Below are positions 43,880 to 57,176 of a stretch of DNA of 64,000 nucleotides, piece by piece. Positions within the stretch are counted from its first letter, which is position 1; each line of letters opens with the position of its first letter. Made by a program: the position numbers and the translations under genes. Source of the DNA: Larimichthys crocea (taxonomy: Eukaryota > Chordata > Actinopteri > Sciaenidae). The notes under the pieces are model-generated. The model saw only the letters and a list, made by a program, of their open reading frames with translations, had not been told where the DNA came from and did not search any database. Location of the stretch: contig NW_020853564.1 in the NCBI RefSeq assembly GCF_000972845.2, positions 248,001-312,000 of the forward strand. The letters run 5' to 3'.

Positions 43880-44950
43880 GTGTGTACTTCTTGCAGGTGA
43901 TCAGAGTACATTAGTTACATGGTGTGAGAACAGACGTATGGCGTGCAGATTTCTGTTTCCCCAGACCCCTTTATTACCTTTTTCCCCCTCCGACCACACA
44001 TGCCTATACCCCCAAAATCGTAAAAGAGAGACTGCAGTTACCGTAGCAACATGTGGCGATTCTAGTAGTGTTTTAAACCCCACTGGCTCCATCAGACTTT
44101 CCCTCCTTTTCCCATCATCTGATGGTTGCACCTGTTTTCGCTTCCCTCATCTTCTCTGCAATTACCTGGCCTTCCCCACCCTCCTACTCACCTGCATCTC
44201 ATTCACCAATCAGCCACACATTGCATGTACCAGCTCAAATCTTTCAGCCTTTTTGCTCGTTCCTCTGCTCAACATTAAATCATTGAACTGAACATTCTGC
44301 CTTATCTTCCTGCATTTGAGTCCTCCTGCTGTTGAATTCACACCACCATTGTGACAGAACTTACTGACTATTTATGGACCCAGCAGTCGCTTCATTTGAA
44401 AATAAATAAGTTACAATTTAGGTTAATCCCTCATCTGTTTACATGGGGAGTGGAAATAGAATTTTGGCAGAAGGTAACAGGGGGCTACCCTGAGGATGGC
44501 ACACAGGGGTTTATCCATCAAAACTTCCAAGGTTAAGGAGTTTGACGTCCAAGTGGGTTAAGGATTTATTTCTCAGCCTGCTAGCCCCCACCAGTAGCCC
44601 AGTTGGCTAGTTCCCAGTCTGTCCCTGATAGAAAGCATCACAGCACCATGATCAGCTAGACAGCCCTGCTGACACCTGTCCCTGTTTTCACCGTTGTCTT
44701 GTGATCCTGCTCTCCCTTGTGTATTTAGTCCATGTGTGTCTTTGTTTCAGTTCATTGTGTCATGCATGAAGGATTCCAACCTATCCCCAGTATTTTTTTA
44801 ATCATCTGTGATTTCTTGGATTTCTGCCTGTCTCTTTGGTTTTGTTTGCATGTGTTGGACTCTTTTCCTGGTTTTAAACCTTGTTGCCTCATCACTGTAA
44901 GCCTCGTAAGAACTAATTTTTGTAATAAATTATTGATCTGCATCCTTTAA
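43880..44950 (+). mobile_element. LTR-like sequences, limits uncertain
   Basis: ATTAAATCATTGAACTGAAC followed by CTGCATTTGAGTCCTCC and ending ATTGTGACA at about 44355 has the same 3' style as the solo LTRs in this window. A second stretch ends with TAATAAATTATTGATCTGCA near 44940. No target duplications could be matched. Confidence 0.4.
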
Positions 44951-45590
44951 TAACCCCATGTTTCTCTGCTTGCATAAATGTTTTTAGCCATCAGTGCTTT
45001 CAGTTATGAAATGTGAAGAGGAAAATGAGAAACGTTTTACGGGGAGCATAAACGATAAGATTTGTGAAGCAGGAAAGAAATGCCGCCACAACTCATAGGA
45101 TCACCCCAGTCTTCATCATTGTAGGCTTATAATAATTAATAATAATAATAATAAAATGCTGCTCAGGACTTTTATTTTAACATTTTGAAAAGCTCTCTGT
45201 GTTTTGGAGTGATCTATATCTAGATCTATATCACTATATCTCCATTTTATTTCACTACTGAGCAGAACTGGAGAGAGCATAGTTTTAGGTTAGGCGTGTC
45301 CTTGAAATAATGGACAAACAGTACATTTGTTAGTGGCTCGATGTATTTTTAAAAAGAAAGCTTGGAATAAAAATAGTGGGGGTTTTTTTTCCCCAGCTGC
45401 TATTCGTGTTGTTATACACAGCATTGCTCATTCATTTTCCACTTACCCCGCCATTGCAAATACAGTGACCTCCTCCAGACTGCAGAAAATCTGATCCAGT
45501 TCACAAAAGTGTCAAATATAAATGATAAAACCTTGGAAACATACAGCAGCTGTAAAATAAGTTTCCTGCAAGAGAAGAAATCGTAGAAAC
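44951..45590. other. Unassigned sequence
   Basis: An (AAT)n tract near 45132-45153 and a small TATCTAGATCTATATC palindrome near 45214. No genes seen. Confidence 0.45.
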
Positions 45591-46156
45591 TGTCACGGCT
45601 GGAACAAAGGCTTGAACCCAAATGCACGACTCAGAAGACAAAGTAAAAAATAAACAAAATATTTTATTATCAAATGACAACAGAAAATCACTCACTGGGA
45701 AGAAAACACTAAATACTCTAAGAAAACAAAAACCACTCAAGGGAGGGAAAACCTACTAACAAACTCAGGGGAAAAGGTAACAAACGAAAAACCACTGAGG
45801 GAAAAATCTATGAAAATGCAAAGGCTAGACAAAGTAACAAAGCAAAATATAAAACCTGATAAGACACGAACACGAGACAAGGACTTTGACGAGACTAGGG
45901 TAAGGAGCTGGTTCTCTGGCACAAAAGACAAGACGAACTGGCAACAGACAAAGGGAGACACAGACAATATATACACAGGGTAATGGGAAAAAGGTGGAAA
46001 CAATCAGGGCGGGGAAGACAATCAGACCGGTGACACATGAGGAAGGGCAAGTGACCTGAAACGAGAGGACAGGTAAATATCAAAATAAAACAGGAAATGA
46101 CGAGACAACATTGACACAAGACAACCTAAACATAGCAAGCTTTATTAGTCATGACA
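45591..46156 (-). mobile_element. Solo LTR, Gypsy-type family A, copy 4
   Basis: TGTCACGGCT...GTCATGACA, 566 bp, with the family A AGGGCAAGTGACCTGAAACG block reversed. Flanks are GAAAC (45586-45590) and GTAAC (46157-46161), four of five matching, so an older insertion. Confidence 0.85.
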
Positions 46157-46299
46157 GTAACTGTAGGAGCTATAACTTTCTTTGCCCGCATGGTAAATGG
46201 CACTGTACGATAAGTAGAACTGGGAGCATTCACCTGTCTCCTAGAAATTACATTTATATATTGGCAATGTGTTTTGTAGAAAATTAAATTGCTGTCTGG

Positions 46300-46530
46300 A
46301 TGGTGTTACCGCAAATGGATCCCTATCCTTCTCTTGCCTCCAACGCCTCAGTAGGATTGTGCTTTAGTAGCTACAAGCAGCTATCACATTGTGAAAGCAG
46401 ATATTGTATGGAGAACAAATGTTATGAGAGTCATAATGAGTGTCCTCATCATACTGACAAAACACAATGTGAGTGGTATTATGTATATAAACATGGACAC
46501 AAGACAGGATTTGGACTGTTGGCCAGATGA
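46300..46530 (+). other. Unassigned cysteine-rich ORF
   Basis: ATG-started 76-codon frame with seven cysteines, six of them between residues 31 and 57 (HCESRYC, KCYESHNECPHH, QCEWYY). It could be an exon of a secreted or envelope-type protein, but no family is recognised and a chance ORF is quite possible. Confidence 0.2.
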
Positions 46531-49020
46531 TGGATGGACGCTTGCCTTGGGAATTTTAAGGAAGTGAAAGGAAAGGTTTAATCCTGCAGCTATACATCAG
46601 AAACATTGGGCTCCTAAAGGAACTGAGGTCAGATTGGATGTCTCAGAGGACAATGTTTGAAATCATGTACAATTTTGAAAAAAATAGAACCTAGAAAATC
46701 AATTTTTTGTGCAAGGTCATTGGTACAAGCCCAGATGGCCAGGAGGAGGAGTATTTGGGTGTATGAACAAGTTGTTATTATTAAAATAAATGGGTGCCAT
46801 AATATATTCAATGCTGGTCATTACTTCCAAGAACACAAACTCTCCATGCAGGGCTGTTTGCAAATCCACCTCTAACTATTAAATAATAAGTGGTTCAGCC
46901 TTCTCAATTTAATATATTTTTTTAATGGATTAGAAAGCCCTATGTAGAGAAGCTGATCAGTTAGAGGGGCTTTTGGAGTTTAAGGGGCAGTGAAAATAAT
47001 TTTTCACTGAAGGGTGCAATGACTTTTTGAATTTTTACTTCTTGACCTACAAATAAAATCAATCCAGTGAGTTTGTGTGCATATTTGTGGGGTGGACAGA
47101 GTCCATTTCTGTTTGGAAACTGAAATTGAAGACTGAGTAACTATGTTCCCTCTGGGAAGATTGTGCATGACTGCTAAGATATGTTTTTAAATTCTTATTT
47201 ACACCCCATCTGGTGAGACCTCTCCTATGAGACGAAATGAAGATGCGTGTGTTCAGAGATTATAGTTTCCAGTTTGTGTTTAAATTCATTTTCAGGTGTA
47301 AACAGTTATTAATATTTCAATGTGATTAAAATTAATATTTACAAACATTCCCTGTCTTCAGATAAAACTTGACTCACATAGTTTTAAAGCATTTCTCTAC
47401 CCACAAGTGTAATAGTCCAGTTAGTAAGTGATATGTGTTCAGACTCTTAACAAAGCATACAAAGATGAGGGAAAGACAGAAGAGGATGCAGGTTGTTTGA
47501 TGGCCATGAGATGTGCTTTGAATGAAATGGCCAGATAATTGAGGAAATGTACTCAGTTAAAGTTCTCCTCCTGCTCACTTGAGTTTTAATAAAGCTGAAA
47601 TCACAATGTAGTTCTCATTTACAGATTTTTCTGTTGTCAGACAACATCACATGGAAGAAATATCTTCCGTCCCAGTCTCAAATCTCTGACAGACTGAAAT
47701 AGGTTTCCCTCAAGAATTTCTCTGTATTTAGCACCATTCGTCATTCCTTCAATTCAGACCAATTTTCCTAGTTCCTGCTGATGAAAATGGGTGAATGAGA
47801 TATGTAGTGTAAAAGCATTTGAGTGGTCGGAAGACTAGAAAGGAGATATACATGTACAGTCCATTTACCATAGTGGTATGATGTTTCGCTGCACTGTCGA
47901 CTTAGTCATGGATAAACCAACATGCTGAAGGATTTTGCCACAGATTCTTTTAAGACGGCCAACCAACTCCATGAATTTACACTGACAGCAAGTTGGACAT
48001 CCATTGTTCTCTATTACCTCAACTACTAGACATACCGTATCCTTGACAAGCACCTGGTCCTCTATATTAAAATGAAATACATTGTTGTTTTTGACCCAGT
48101 GCAGCACTCCTCGTCCTCAGTTTTTCTTTTTCAGGCATACATTTAAACATTAACTCTTATTTTCCCCAAGCAAGGTTTTTTATTTTAGTCACCATTACCA
48201 TGTTTCCTTGTGAGATATTCTCCTTTATTTAGATCCTAATTAGCTTCAGCAAAAGTGGTTGCTAGCCTTTCTGGGCTCCACACAAAAACAACAGCAATAA
48301 TAAGACAACAATTTGAAATGACATAATATCAAGAAAATAAAAACAAATAATAATAAATATACATATTTATAAATAATAAACAATAAGAAAAAAATAACCT
48401 GAAATAAAAACTGTCACACAGTGTCAGCAAAAATCCAAATAAACGTAAAAAAAAAAAAATGCATGAATGCACGACCACTTAGAGCTTCTGTACAAAAAAA
48501 CAAAATGAAACCTTTTTGCCTTTTTCACCAGCGGATTGGAGGATGAAGCAAAAGTATAAAGCTTACACTTGTTTAGAATCATTTAACTTCATATTAACAT
48601 ATTTAGTCCTATTTTTGTCTGATAGCACTTACATTTTGTGAGTTTCTGGCTCAATTCTACACAAATCTGGTGATGAAAATCATAAAATAAGCTGATTGTA
48701 ATATTTTTTTTGTTTTTTTTCAATCATTATTATACAGTTGCTCATCTAAATGTCTTTGCATATCTATTACTCATGTAAGAGCACCAGCCTTATCTGGATT
48801 TGAATACTAAGGAGAAAATCAAAAGCCTGTTGAGTCATGATGATGAATAAGAAAACATTTTAGTTTTCAGCGCATGAATGTTGTTTAATGCAGCTGTGTC
48901 TCTCAGCCAAGTGGATTCTCCTTCTCCTTCCAGCTGCTCACAAACTCTTCATAAATAAACATTAGCTTACATGTTTTTATCTTTAATACACTTTTGTGAT
49001 GCTCTAAATCTAATGAAGCA
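46531..49020. other. Unassigned sequence
   Basis: About 2.5 kb, AT-rich, no domain, RNA gene or named repeat found. Confidence 0.5.
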
Positions 49021-49029
49021 CTTTAGTCT

Positions 49030-49312
49030 GTGTGAATATCTCTGTTGTGTCAGTGCACATTTGTGTTGATTTGTCCTGTACACGTGACATCTATTGCACG
49101 TCTGTCTGTCCTGGGAGAGGGATCCCTCCTCTGTGGCTCTTCCTGAGGTTTCTTCCACCTTTTTTCCCTGTTAAAGGTTTTTTGTGGGCAAGTTTTTCCT
49201 CACTCGAACCGAGGGTCTAAGGACAGAGGGTGTCACTCCCTGTACAGATTGTAAAGCCCTCAGAGGCAAATGTACTTTGGGCTATACAAATAAAATTTGA
49301 TTCGATTTGCAT
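49030..49312 (+). mobile_element. Teleost LINE 3' tail
   Basis: CTGGGAGAGGGATCCCTCCT, GGTTTCTTCCACC, CGAGGGTCTAAGGACAGAGG and AAATAAAATTTGATTCGATT are hallmarks, from memory, of a common fish LINE 3' untranslated region. It has no coding part and is 5'-truncated. Clade not assigned. Confidence 0.75.
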
Positions 49313-50879
49313 TGTCCTCTTAAATGTAATCCATTATAGATAAAGTGGGTAGATCCCTATTAGAAGTTAATTGTGAGTAGATAGTTGGGGCCTTTTGTTG
49401 ACACTCTAGTCTCTTTAGTACTGGAAAGCCATCTGATGCTTTCACAGATACTCAAATTTATGTATTTCACCAGTGGTTTTCTGCCTCTGAGAGGGTGCCA
49501 CCTATTTCATATTGAATGCAGGTAGTAGGGATTAAGGATTTACCCCGCGGTGTAAAGAATAGTCCTTTTGTGGCCCCTGATAAGGAAAGTGCACATGAAT
49601 AAACAACAATGCTATATATGTGCCGATATTACACAAAAGGTTGTTTCATCTGTCCCTGGAAAGATGGCTATTGAATAAACATTGAGACAATATGCATGTT
49701 GAGCAATAAAATGGGAATGCTAATGTTAGCACAGGTATCTTAAACAACTTCTTTATACCAGATTTAACTTTTGGGAAGTGCAACTAGAGGTAACTGAATG
49801 CTGTGATGGCCAATCAGATGATCAGATCAGTCAAACTGCTCCAAAATCAGCCTAAAATATCACTGAAACTGAGCACTATCCAGGTGATTTTCAAAATAAA
49901 GAGAGAGAGCAGAGGTTGAGACAGTAAATGAGAGAAGTTATTTTCTGATCTCACAATATAAATAACAACTTTGTTGCTAGATTTGGACTCCTGATTGAGA
50001 AAGTGAGATGAAGAAAGTGGATGACTGTCATATGACCTCATCAGTGGTGTGGGACTTAAAATTCAGGTCATATACTGCCAATGCTGGTGAGAGAAATGAA
50101 GGGATGTACACACTAATACTCAATTTTAAGATACGGAACCGGCATAACAGCCATGATGAAATCTTAATCTTACAGAGGAGATCAAATACTTTTCTACAGA
50201 CATTTTTGAGTTAACTGGAGTCTCCATCTCATATAAAACCCTTACACAAAGCAGTGCTATAATTTTGAAAGAGATTTGCCCTGGCATTTTTCATCATTCA
50301 TAATTTATTTCATCATTCATTTTAAATGTTATTCATGGTCCCCAGAGCAAGCTTTAGAATGACTTCCTTTTAATAACCCAACTTTTTTTTTGTGCAGAAT
50401 ACATTCAGGTCTAATCTTCTTCTTGGCCAACACCTGATTTAGTCTATTACATGATATCTTAAAATCTAATGGCTAGAACACCACTCATGGACCAGAAGAT
50501 AAATCGCAATATTTTTGGGACATTCCTAACCTTTCCTGTTTGTTCCAGTTTCATCCTGCTCAAATTTCCACTTGTACACAAAGATCTCCTGTCATAGCTG
50601 CTGACAATGCTCCTATGTATAACCTTTGCTTGTATTGTTTATGTGTATGTGCTCATCTGCTCTCAGCTTCAAATTGATGGCATTAGCAACACACTAATAT
50701 GGCTACATTTGCATAGAGATACTTTAAATAAAAATATGTTGGTGTAGGCCTGTTATGTTTGTTTGAGAGACAGAGATAGATACGACAAGCTTAAGTGATG
50801 TTTCTTGTAAAATGATACACTGTTCCCAAAAACTGCTTCTCGATAAGTGCTTTGGAGCACTCTGTGTTCTCTGGAAAAC
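49313..50879. other. Unassigned sequence
   Basis: Nothing recognised; the frames at 49847 and 50008 lack motifs. Confidence 0.45.
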
Positions 50880-51410
50880 CTTTCTAATCTTTAAAAACCC
50901 TTTTTGGCGGTTTAAGTTGCAGCACTTTTGGTGCTTTGAAGAACATTTTTATGTTTAATATTCTTCTTTTTCCTTTTAAATGTTCTTTGGAAAATTGATC
51001 ACTGGTTCTTTAAGTTGATGCTTTGCAGCAACTGTTTTTTTGAAGAACCAAAGTAAAAGGTTCTTTGAAGAACTGAAAAAAAATGTTCCCTATGGCATAA
51101 CCATAAAGAACCACTTCAGGTTCTAATTCTTTATTTTCAGTCCGTCTTTACTTTGAGTTCTCTGAGAAACTTTTTGCCCTTAATAAGCCTTTTTTTTTTT
51201 TTTGCTATTTAAAGTTCTTTGGAGAACTGAATGCCAAAAAAAAGGTTCTCAATCACATCTCATCTCACAATTTGCAACACCTTTGATGCTAGGAAGAACA
51301 TTTTTATGTTTAATAATTTTTCTCCTTTAAATGTTCTTTATGTTGACCCTTTGCGGCAACTGGTTATGTTCTTCCTTAATTCAGGTTCTAACTCAAACCT
51401 TTATTTTTAA
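50880..51410. repeat. Degenerate GGTTCTTTGAAGAACC-type repeats
   Basis: Many variants of GTTCTTTGGAGAA, AAGAACC and AAAGGTTCTT on both strands, clearest at 51010-51130. Short palindromic units of this kind are common in teleosts. A larger homology (AACATTTTTATGTTTAATA at 50943 and 51298) shows the block also contains a ~355-bp direct duplication. Confidence 0.65.
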
Positions 51411-52256
51411 GGGTGTACAATGATGAGAGGAGTGATAAAGACTGCTCTTAAAAGCAGTTGATTGTTGTCATTCATGAGAATATTCCATTTATCATGTGAT
51501 CAGAAGCAAATGAATGTTGCTCTGTGTCTGCTGGATCGCGATCGCTCTATAAAATGTGTAACTAAGTGGTGATTAAAGATTAATCGACTATCCCAAGTGA
51601 CTGAATTATCAGGTCATGCAGGATTAAGTCTCAAAGCAATCATTTTTTAAATCTTATGATCAAATAACATGCATTCTTTTGAACTGTGTCAAAATGAGTT
51701 CTCTGTGACTTCAGTGGGAAAACACAGATGTCATGGGGAACATTTCCATCCAAGCTCCCTGGTGAGACAAACAAGAACAAAAGCACAGTGTTGTCTCACA
51801 CAGAACATGTAGGGAAATACTGCACAATGCCAACTAATTTCTACTGTATTGAATAATACTCCAACATAGTCCTGCCTCGGGACTCAGTTTGGTTTCTGTG
51901 CATCACAACAACAACAGCTGCAATTCAGATGACTTCAATGAGAATTACAATCAAGTTCCGTGTCATTTAGAGTCTGAGAGACAGAATGTATTCTGTAAAA
52001 TCAGAGCCTCACCAGGTGATGTGTTTCTGACAAAATTACCTTTGTGCCACAGAAAGTTGATGTTTGGCTATGAACACACAATCAATTCTAGGAAATGTAT
52101 TTATTTATTTTCATTCATTTTCATTTTCACAAACAAAATGTAACACAAAGTGCTTCACACAATAAACACTCAAGAGAATAAAATGACATACCAAGTGATA
52201 GAAACAAAATTAAAAATATAAATAGTAACAAGTGAAGGTTAGATAGAAGTTTTTCT
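51411..52256. other. Unassigned sequence
   Basis: No exon recognised. The end (52110-52240) resembles the A-rich reverse of a LINE 3' region. Confidence 0.4.
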
Positions 52257-52320
52257 GTGTCACTTGGTCCCTACATGTCTGAAACAGCTGCTCTGTCCTG
52301 TGGTGTGCCCCAGGGTATGT
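52257..52320 (+). mobile_element. LINE RT fragment (CGVPQG)
   Basis: ETAALSCGVPQG is the conserved RT block 4 start of L2-group LINEs. It ends abruptly at a TATA-rich stretch. Confidence 0.6.
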
Positions 52321-52439
52321 ATGTATATATATATATTCCTCAAGTTCAGGTCCTCTACCAGAGACCTGGGAGCTTGAGGATTCTGTACAGTATCTTAGCA
52401 GGGCTTACCGGTTGTCCCTTGTACACGACTAAAAACAAA

Positions 52440-52690
52440 AGGTGCCTTTGAAGCTGTGGCTGCAACGCTTCCTGTTCCTGCTCTTCCTATCGACATATGT
52501 TCTGTGGTGTCTGTTGTAACCTTAAAAAAACAGCTTCATTCAAACTGGTCTTTCTCTTGCCTACTGTATAATGCTGTGTGTTGTCTTCATGTTCTGTTAT
52601 TGCTCATGTTTTATTGTTTTGATTTTATTCATATTGCTCTTGTGAAGCACTTAATGATTTTGTTCTGTGAAAAGTGCTAAACTACAGAAG
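52440..52690 (+). mobile_element. L2-group LINE 3' end
   Basis: The frame ALPIDICSVVSVVTLKKQLH resembles the LPxxIRxAxSVxTFKKxL C-terminus. It is followed by TTGTGAAGCACTTAATGATT and TGTTCTGTGAAAAGTGCTAA, the usual L2 tail. Internal sequence between this and 52320 is missing. Confidence 0.75.
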
Positions 52691-53917
52691 CGTATTGCAT
52701 TCGCTTAAAAAAAAAGTAATTCATTTTTTGGTTTGGGTTGAGTAATTTTTTTCCCCTGTTTTTCGTGGTCATTTTTTTCTGAATTATCGAGATACTTCAA
52801 AATCCTGTCCAACCTCTAAGTGACGCCCATGGATCTACGGTGACTCCTGCCCAGCACGTATATGCCCTACTGTCAACCTTCTACCATACCGGGTCAGTAA
52901 AGGTTAGGCATGTAATTAGTTACACTAAGGGTAAAATACTTGTTATGTTTTAGACTTTATCCTTCTACTGTAAGCCTATTGCTCAATGTAGCAGGTAAGA
53001 GATAGACGAACATGTCTATGGGCATGATTTCAGTTGTCAGGTAAGCTAACAGTTTTGTTTTCATCATGCTGGACATTGTTGCTCATCAAAAATGGATCGC
53101 CTTTCAACAACAAACAACTTCTATGTTAGTATTCTCATGTTATGTCTCTATAGTGTTAGCGTATACTATTAGCATATAACCTAACGTTAAGACGACTGTC
53201 TCGTTCTCCTTGTGCCAAGCCAATATAATGAAAGAAAGGCGATTCATTTTTGAGCAATAGGCTTACAATAGAAGGATAAAGTCTAAAACATAATAAGAGT
53301 ATCATACCTTGTGTGTAACTAAAACTGTAATCACATGCCTTACCTTTATTGATATGGTATGGGGCAGGAGTCATCATAGATCCACGGGAGTCACTTGCAG
53401 GTTTTATGAATGTGAGACTGTCCAAAATTTGTAGAAATCTCTCCACGACCTGATCTTGTCCAGCTCCAGAGACATGGACTTCTGGTCCTCTCAAAATATT
53501 CCAACAGGAGTAATCCCCAAAGACAAAAGAAATTAGTTTTTAGTGAATAATCTCATTATTGTTATAAAATAGTATATACATGTGTATATACAAGTGTTGA
53601 TATGCCAAGCCCTCTTCCTCTTTCCTCTTTATATCTGTTATATGTTTGATATGTGATATACACCACAGCAATAATTTTTTTGTTTGGTTTCTCATGAAGG
53701 TGTGACTTTACTTTAAAATGTATGATTATTATGTTTTTATCTGAGTTTGTCATTGTTCATGTAATATTGTTTGTTTAAATAAAGATTTTTTTAAGGAAAA
53801 AAAGTCGATACAGTAATTCAGAAAAATAATGACTCAGAAAAACAGAAATAATTACCCTAAAAAACAAACCAAAAAATAAATTACTCAGATTAAAATGTAT
53901 AAATAGACACATAGATA
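52691..53917. other. Unassigned sequence
   Basis: A weak 100-200 bp self-similarity (ACTTGTTATGTTTTAGACTT near 52940 against the reverse complement near 53285) suggests an inverted repeat pair around 52800-53440. No gene seen. Confidence 0.4.
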
Positions 53918-53972
53918 CAGGGCCGGTCCTAGCTATGGGCAATGTGGGCGGCCGCCCAGGGCCGGGGAGTTT
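53918..53972 (+). mobile_element. Terminal fragment of a hAT MITE
   Basis: CAGGGCCGGTCCTAGCTATG and the following GGCAATGTGGGCGGCCGCCC match one terminus of the complete element at 57177-57498. Only one end is present. Confidence 0.85.
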
Positions 53973-54012
53973 GCTTTTAAAAATATGAACATTCTCTGCT
54001 GCCTACTGGTCT

Positions 54013-54536
54013 TCATGGCGGCTGTTCGATAGAGGTGGCAATAAAAGGATGTCTCACCTTGGGTTTTAGTTCTGATTTTGGGGTAATCATAAGACTGAGG
54101 GTTCTAGAGAGTTCATAGGTGAAAAGCAAATCTGATAAATAGGTGGGACATAGATCATTAAGAGCTTTATAAACCATTAAAATCGAATGGTAATGTGTGC
54201 AGCTGATCAATATTCTTCTTAGGGAGACCAAAAAAGCAAGGCAATAGTCAGTCATACAGATAATAAAGGTGTGTATTAATGACTCTGTTTTGGCTTCAGA
54301 GAGAAATAGTCACACTCTGGCAATGTTCCTATGATGATAAAATACTTTCATAGTTATGTTTTTAATACAGGGTTCAAAACTAAGATGTAAATCAAAGGAA
54401 AGAGTTTTTTACTTGTTGACAGTGCTTGTAGTTTCATATTGAGTTTTTCTCTCTGAGTTTCAGTACCAATAACCATTTTTCTATCATCTATTGGTCCTGA
54501 GTCATCAGGAGGTAATGTAAAGCTGTGTGTGTGCAA
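54013..54536 (-). mobile_element. L2-group LINE C-terminal remnant
   Basis: The minus-strand frame runs (near 54360) from YHHRNIARV, through SEAKTESLIHTFIICMTDYC, to HSILMVYKALNDLCPTYLSD and YELSRTL. This corresponds to the HLRNIAKIR...LTYKAL part of the intact LINE at 62342. Several stops and shifts; dead. Confidence 0.75.
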
Positions 54537-55140
54537 TTCAAATTGATGTTGTGTCTCCTGATGACATCCCGATCATGTTTCCAAGTGGCACCCTGAAAAT
54601 GTTAAAATAATATAATCTGAAATTTAACCCTGTTTCTGTAAAATTCTCTCTTTAAACAGGAGGAAGACTGAAAATGTTTTCTGGTTCACTGCAATGTTCT
54701 TAGACTGGCACAGCTGTTGGTTCAACAGGGTGGGATTACATAAATAAAATTTATGGCCGGAGCTGATTCAGAGGCTTATTCTGCAACTGTGATTTCAGTT
54801 AATGCGAGCAAAGTGAGATTTTGCACGATCGCTAATTCAATTCAGGTTTGCGACATTCAGTAGAAATGCGAATTGTCCTAGTGTGTATAATTAATTAAAG
54901 AAACTTGAAAAGAGCACACTTGACTGATTGACTTGTGTGAAGAATACAAAAAGAGCACAAAGACAAGCTTTGTGAGCCATGCAAACAGCTCACATATTGC
55001 ACTACAGTTCATTTACATCACAACATGCTGAGGCACTGTTGGTTGTGTCTAAAAATGTATTATAACAAATAATGACAAACATATGTTATCATATTCATGA
55101 GAGGATATTTCTTATTTGCAAGCTTTTGACAGCAGCCTAT
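54537..55140. other. Unassigned sequence
   Basis: No signal recognised. Confidence 0.45.
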
Positions 55141-55143
55141 AAA

Positions 55144-55275
55144 GGAATACTAATACCAATACCAATACTAACACTAATACTAATACTAATACCAATACTA
55201 ATATTAATACTACTACTACTAATAATAAAAACAATAACAAAAAAAATAATAATCATAATCATGATATTAATAATA
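55144..55275 (+). repeat. (ACTAAT)n and (AATAAT)n low-complexity tract
   Basis: ACTAATACCAATACTAATACT-type hexamer repeats pass into TAATAATAA-rich sequence. Its 79-residue Ile/Leu-rich frame is a translation artefact. Confidence 0.92.
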
Positions 55276-55299
55276 ATTACAGCACAGAACAAAAGAATA

Positions 55300-55445
55300 G
55301 TAGTAACACAAGGGCATATAAAGGGAAAAGCTGACATTAAAAAGGTAGGTCTGGTTAAGGGTAAAGGGATAAAAATAGAAAAAGGGAATAAAAGACTCAG
55401 CATAGCCAACATAACAAAAGGGGAAGTCTGTAAAAAGTTCACTGA
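55300..55445 (-). repeat. Unnamed interspersed repeat, copy 1
   Basis: AAGGGAAAAGCTGACATTAAA and GTAGGTCTGG, then CAAAAGGGGAAGTCTGTAAA, match 62079-62255. Both copies lie near an AAT-rich tract. Confidence 0.75.
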
Positions 55446-56300
55446 TTCAGCAAGTCTTTTCTCCTTGTAGTGGCATGTACAGAATATAAATAATATAAAA
55501 AGAACATTAAAATAATTATAATAGTGTTCAATTTAGTAGTGTTAAGTATCAATTTAATTTAATGCAAAGTATTTTAATTCTACAAATTGTGCGATACATA
55601 TACAGCACATAGTATCCTCCCTCTACTGGTTGAAACCGGGCTATGACAATTGAATTTTGCTATTGGCTGATCTGGTGGCAGGTGACATACAAGGTGGCAG
55701 CTTTCATCACCGACCTCCCTCATATAAAACCAACATCTTACTTTGTGTGCCCGCAAACACAACAGAAAGTGAGACCTGCAGATGATGGTGGGACTTCACC
55801 TACCTTGGACCACAGTGTCGTCTGATAAACATTTCTTTTAGCATGTGCATTCATAAAAATGTGAGTTGGAATTTTTTTTCACAGTGTTTAGTTGTTAGTT
55901 AGTTGTTCTGTTCTGTCCATGACCTGATTTATATCTATATATTTATTTTTCAACAATACAACCACAAAAAATACAAATCCACAATACCCAGACTGAAGCA
56001 AGCCTGGTAAGAAAGATAAAAACAGATATGATATGACAATCTGGGCAGTGTGTGTGCGCATCTGTGTGCTTATCTGTGTGTGAGAGAGAGTGATTAAGGG
56101 CTGCTTAGTTTATCTGAAGATGAAGTCCATGTGCCTAGACATCTTTGCCAACTTTGTCTTTGCCTACAGTTTTATGAGCCTCTTCCTTGAGTGATATAAG
56201 AGCCAGAGATGAAAGTTTTCCTTGCTCCATCTTGTTGCAGCTGTGGGTATTCATACATTTTAAGGCAGAAAAAATACCTTAGGTGACTGGAATGGTCAAC
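55446..56300. other. Unassigned sequence
   Basis: No gene or known repeat. Confidence 0.45.
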
Positions 56301-56307
56301 ACCAATT

Positions 56308-56723
56308 TCAGCAGTTTTGTTGCCTCTGAAACCATCTGTCCAAGGTCATTTTCATCCAGGAAACAAGTGCTTTGTCCTTGACCATCTGAGAACTATAGAA
56401 TCTGGCGAGGTTGGCCTTTAGCTTGACAAACTCAAAGTATTTGCCATGTTTAGTGAGGTTATGTAATTCTGTCTCATCAATGTTGGCTGACAAATCAAAA
56501 AACCTGTTCCAGAAAACTAAATAAAGAAAGAAAGAAAACTTCTCCCGAATTCTTGAGTCTTGCCTCCATCTGTACATTTAAGTTGTCCAGGATGTTGTAA
56601 ATCAGCCTTTATCTCTCGTCTCAGCTGCTCGGCTGCGCCATTCCTGAGAAAGTTCATAAAATGAGGCAAATAACTGGTACTGGCAGGGAGAAGCTTTGGA
56701 ATGAGATTAGGGCCGTAGTTCAT
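56308..56723 (-). pseudogene. Unassigned broken protein-coding remnant
   Basis: Two adjoining minus-strand frames (56517-56723, then 56308-56577) join across a T/A-rich indel near 56520 and have balanced, protein-like composition (LLPASTSYLPHFMNFLRNGA; NIDETELHNLTKHGKYFEFV; LARFYSSQMVKDKALVSWMK). No intron signals break it. It looks like a retrocopy or transposon gene remnant. I do not recognise the family. Confidence 0.4.
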
Positions 56724-56868
56724 TCCTTTTCACTCAACTCGGCCATATTTTCTTGAATAAGATTGAACACCCCTCAAAGCTCTGCATGGTACAAACCTTG
56801 ACTTTGAGTTCCATCTGGTAGCTCCTGCCCGTGGAATAAGTGGCTTCACTACTTCTGTGGTGTTTTGA

Positions 56869-56921
56869 AGAAAAGAAAAGAAAAGAAAAGAAAAGAAAAG
56901 AAAAGAAAAGAAAAGAAAAGA
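56869..56921 (+). repeat. (AAAAG)n microsatellite
   Basis: About ten pentanucleotide copies. Confidence 0.97.
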
Positions 56922-57176
56922 AAGACTTTAATGATCCCACACCGGAGAAATTCACTTGTCACAGCAGCTCGTATACACAAGGATGATAAAAAATTACTCA
57001 CAAGTAAGAAATACCTAGAAAAAAGTCGTGCTGAAGAAAGTCATGAAGTCATGCTGGTGTTAAAGAGTCTGACTGCTGTTGGAAAATGAAGGTTGCTTGC
57101 TAAAATAAGCTCTAAGGCCTTTGACAGTCTTAAAAAAGACTTTACACTCAGGAATATCTTTACAGACTGTGGAGGA

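Noticed and set aside
55072..55470. Ile/Leu-rich 132-codon ORF as a membrane protein
   Set aside because: It is the translation of hexamer and AAT low-complexity repeats.
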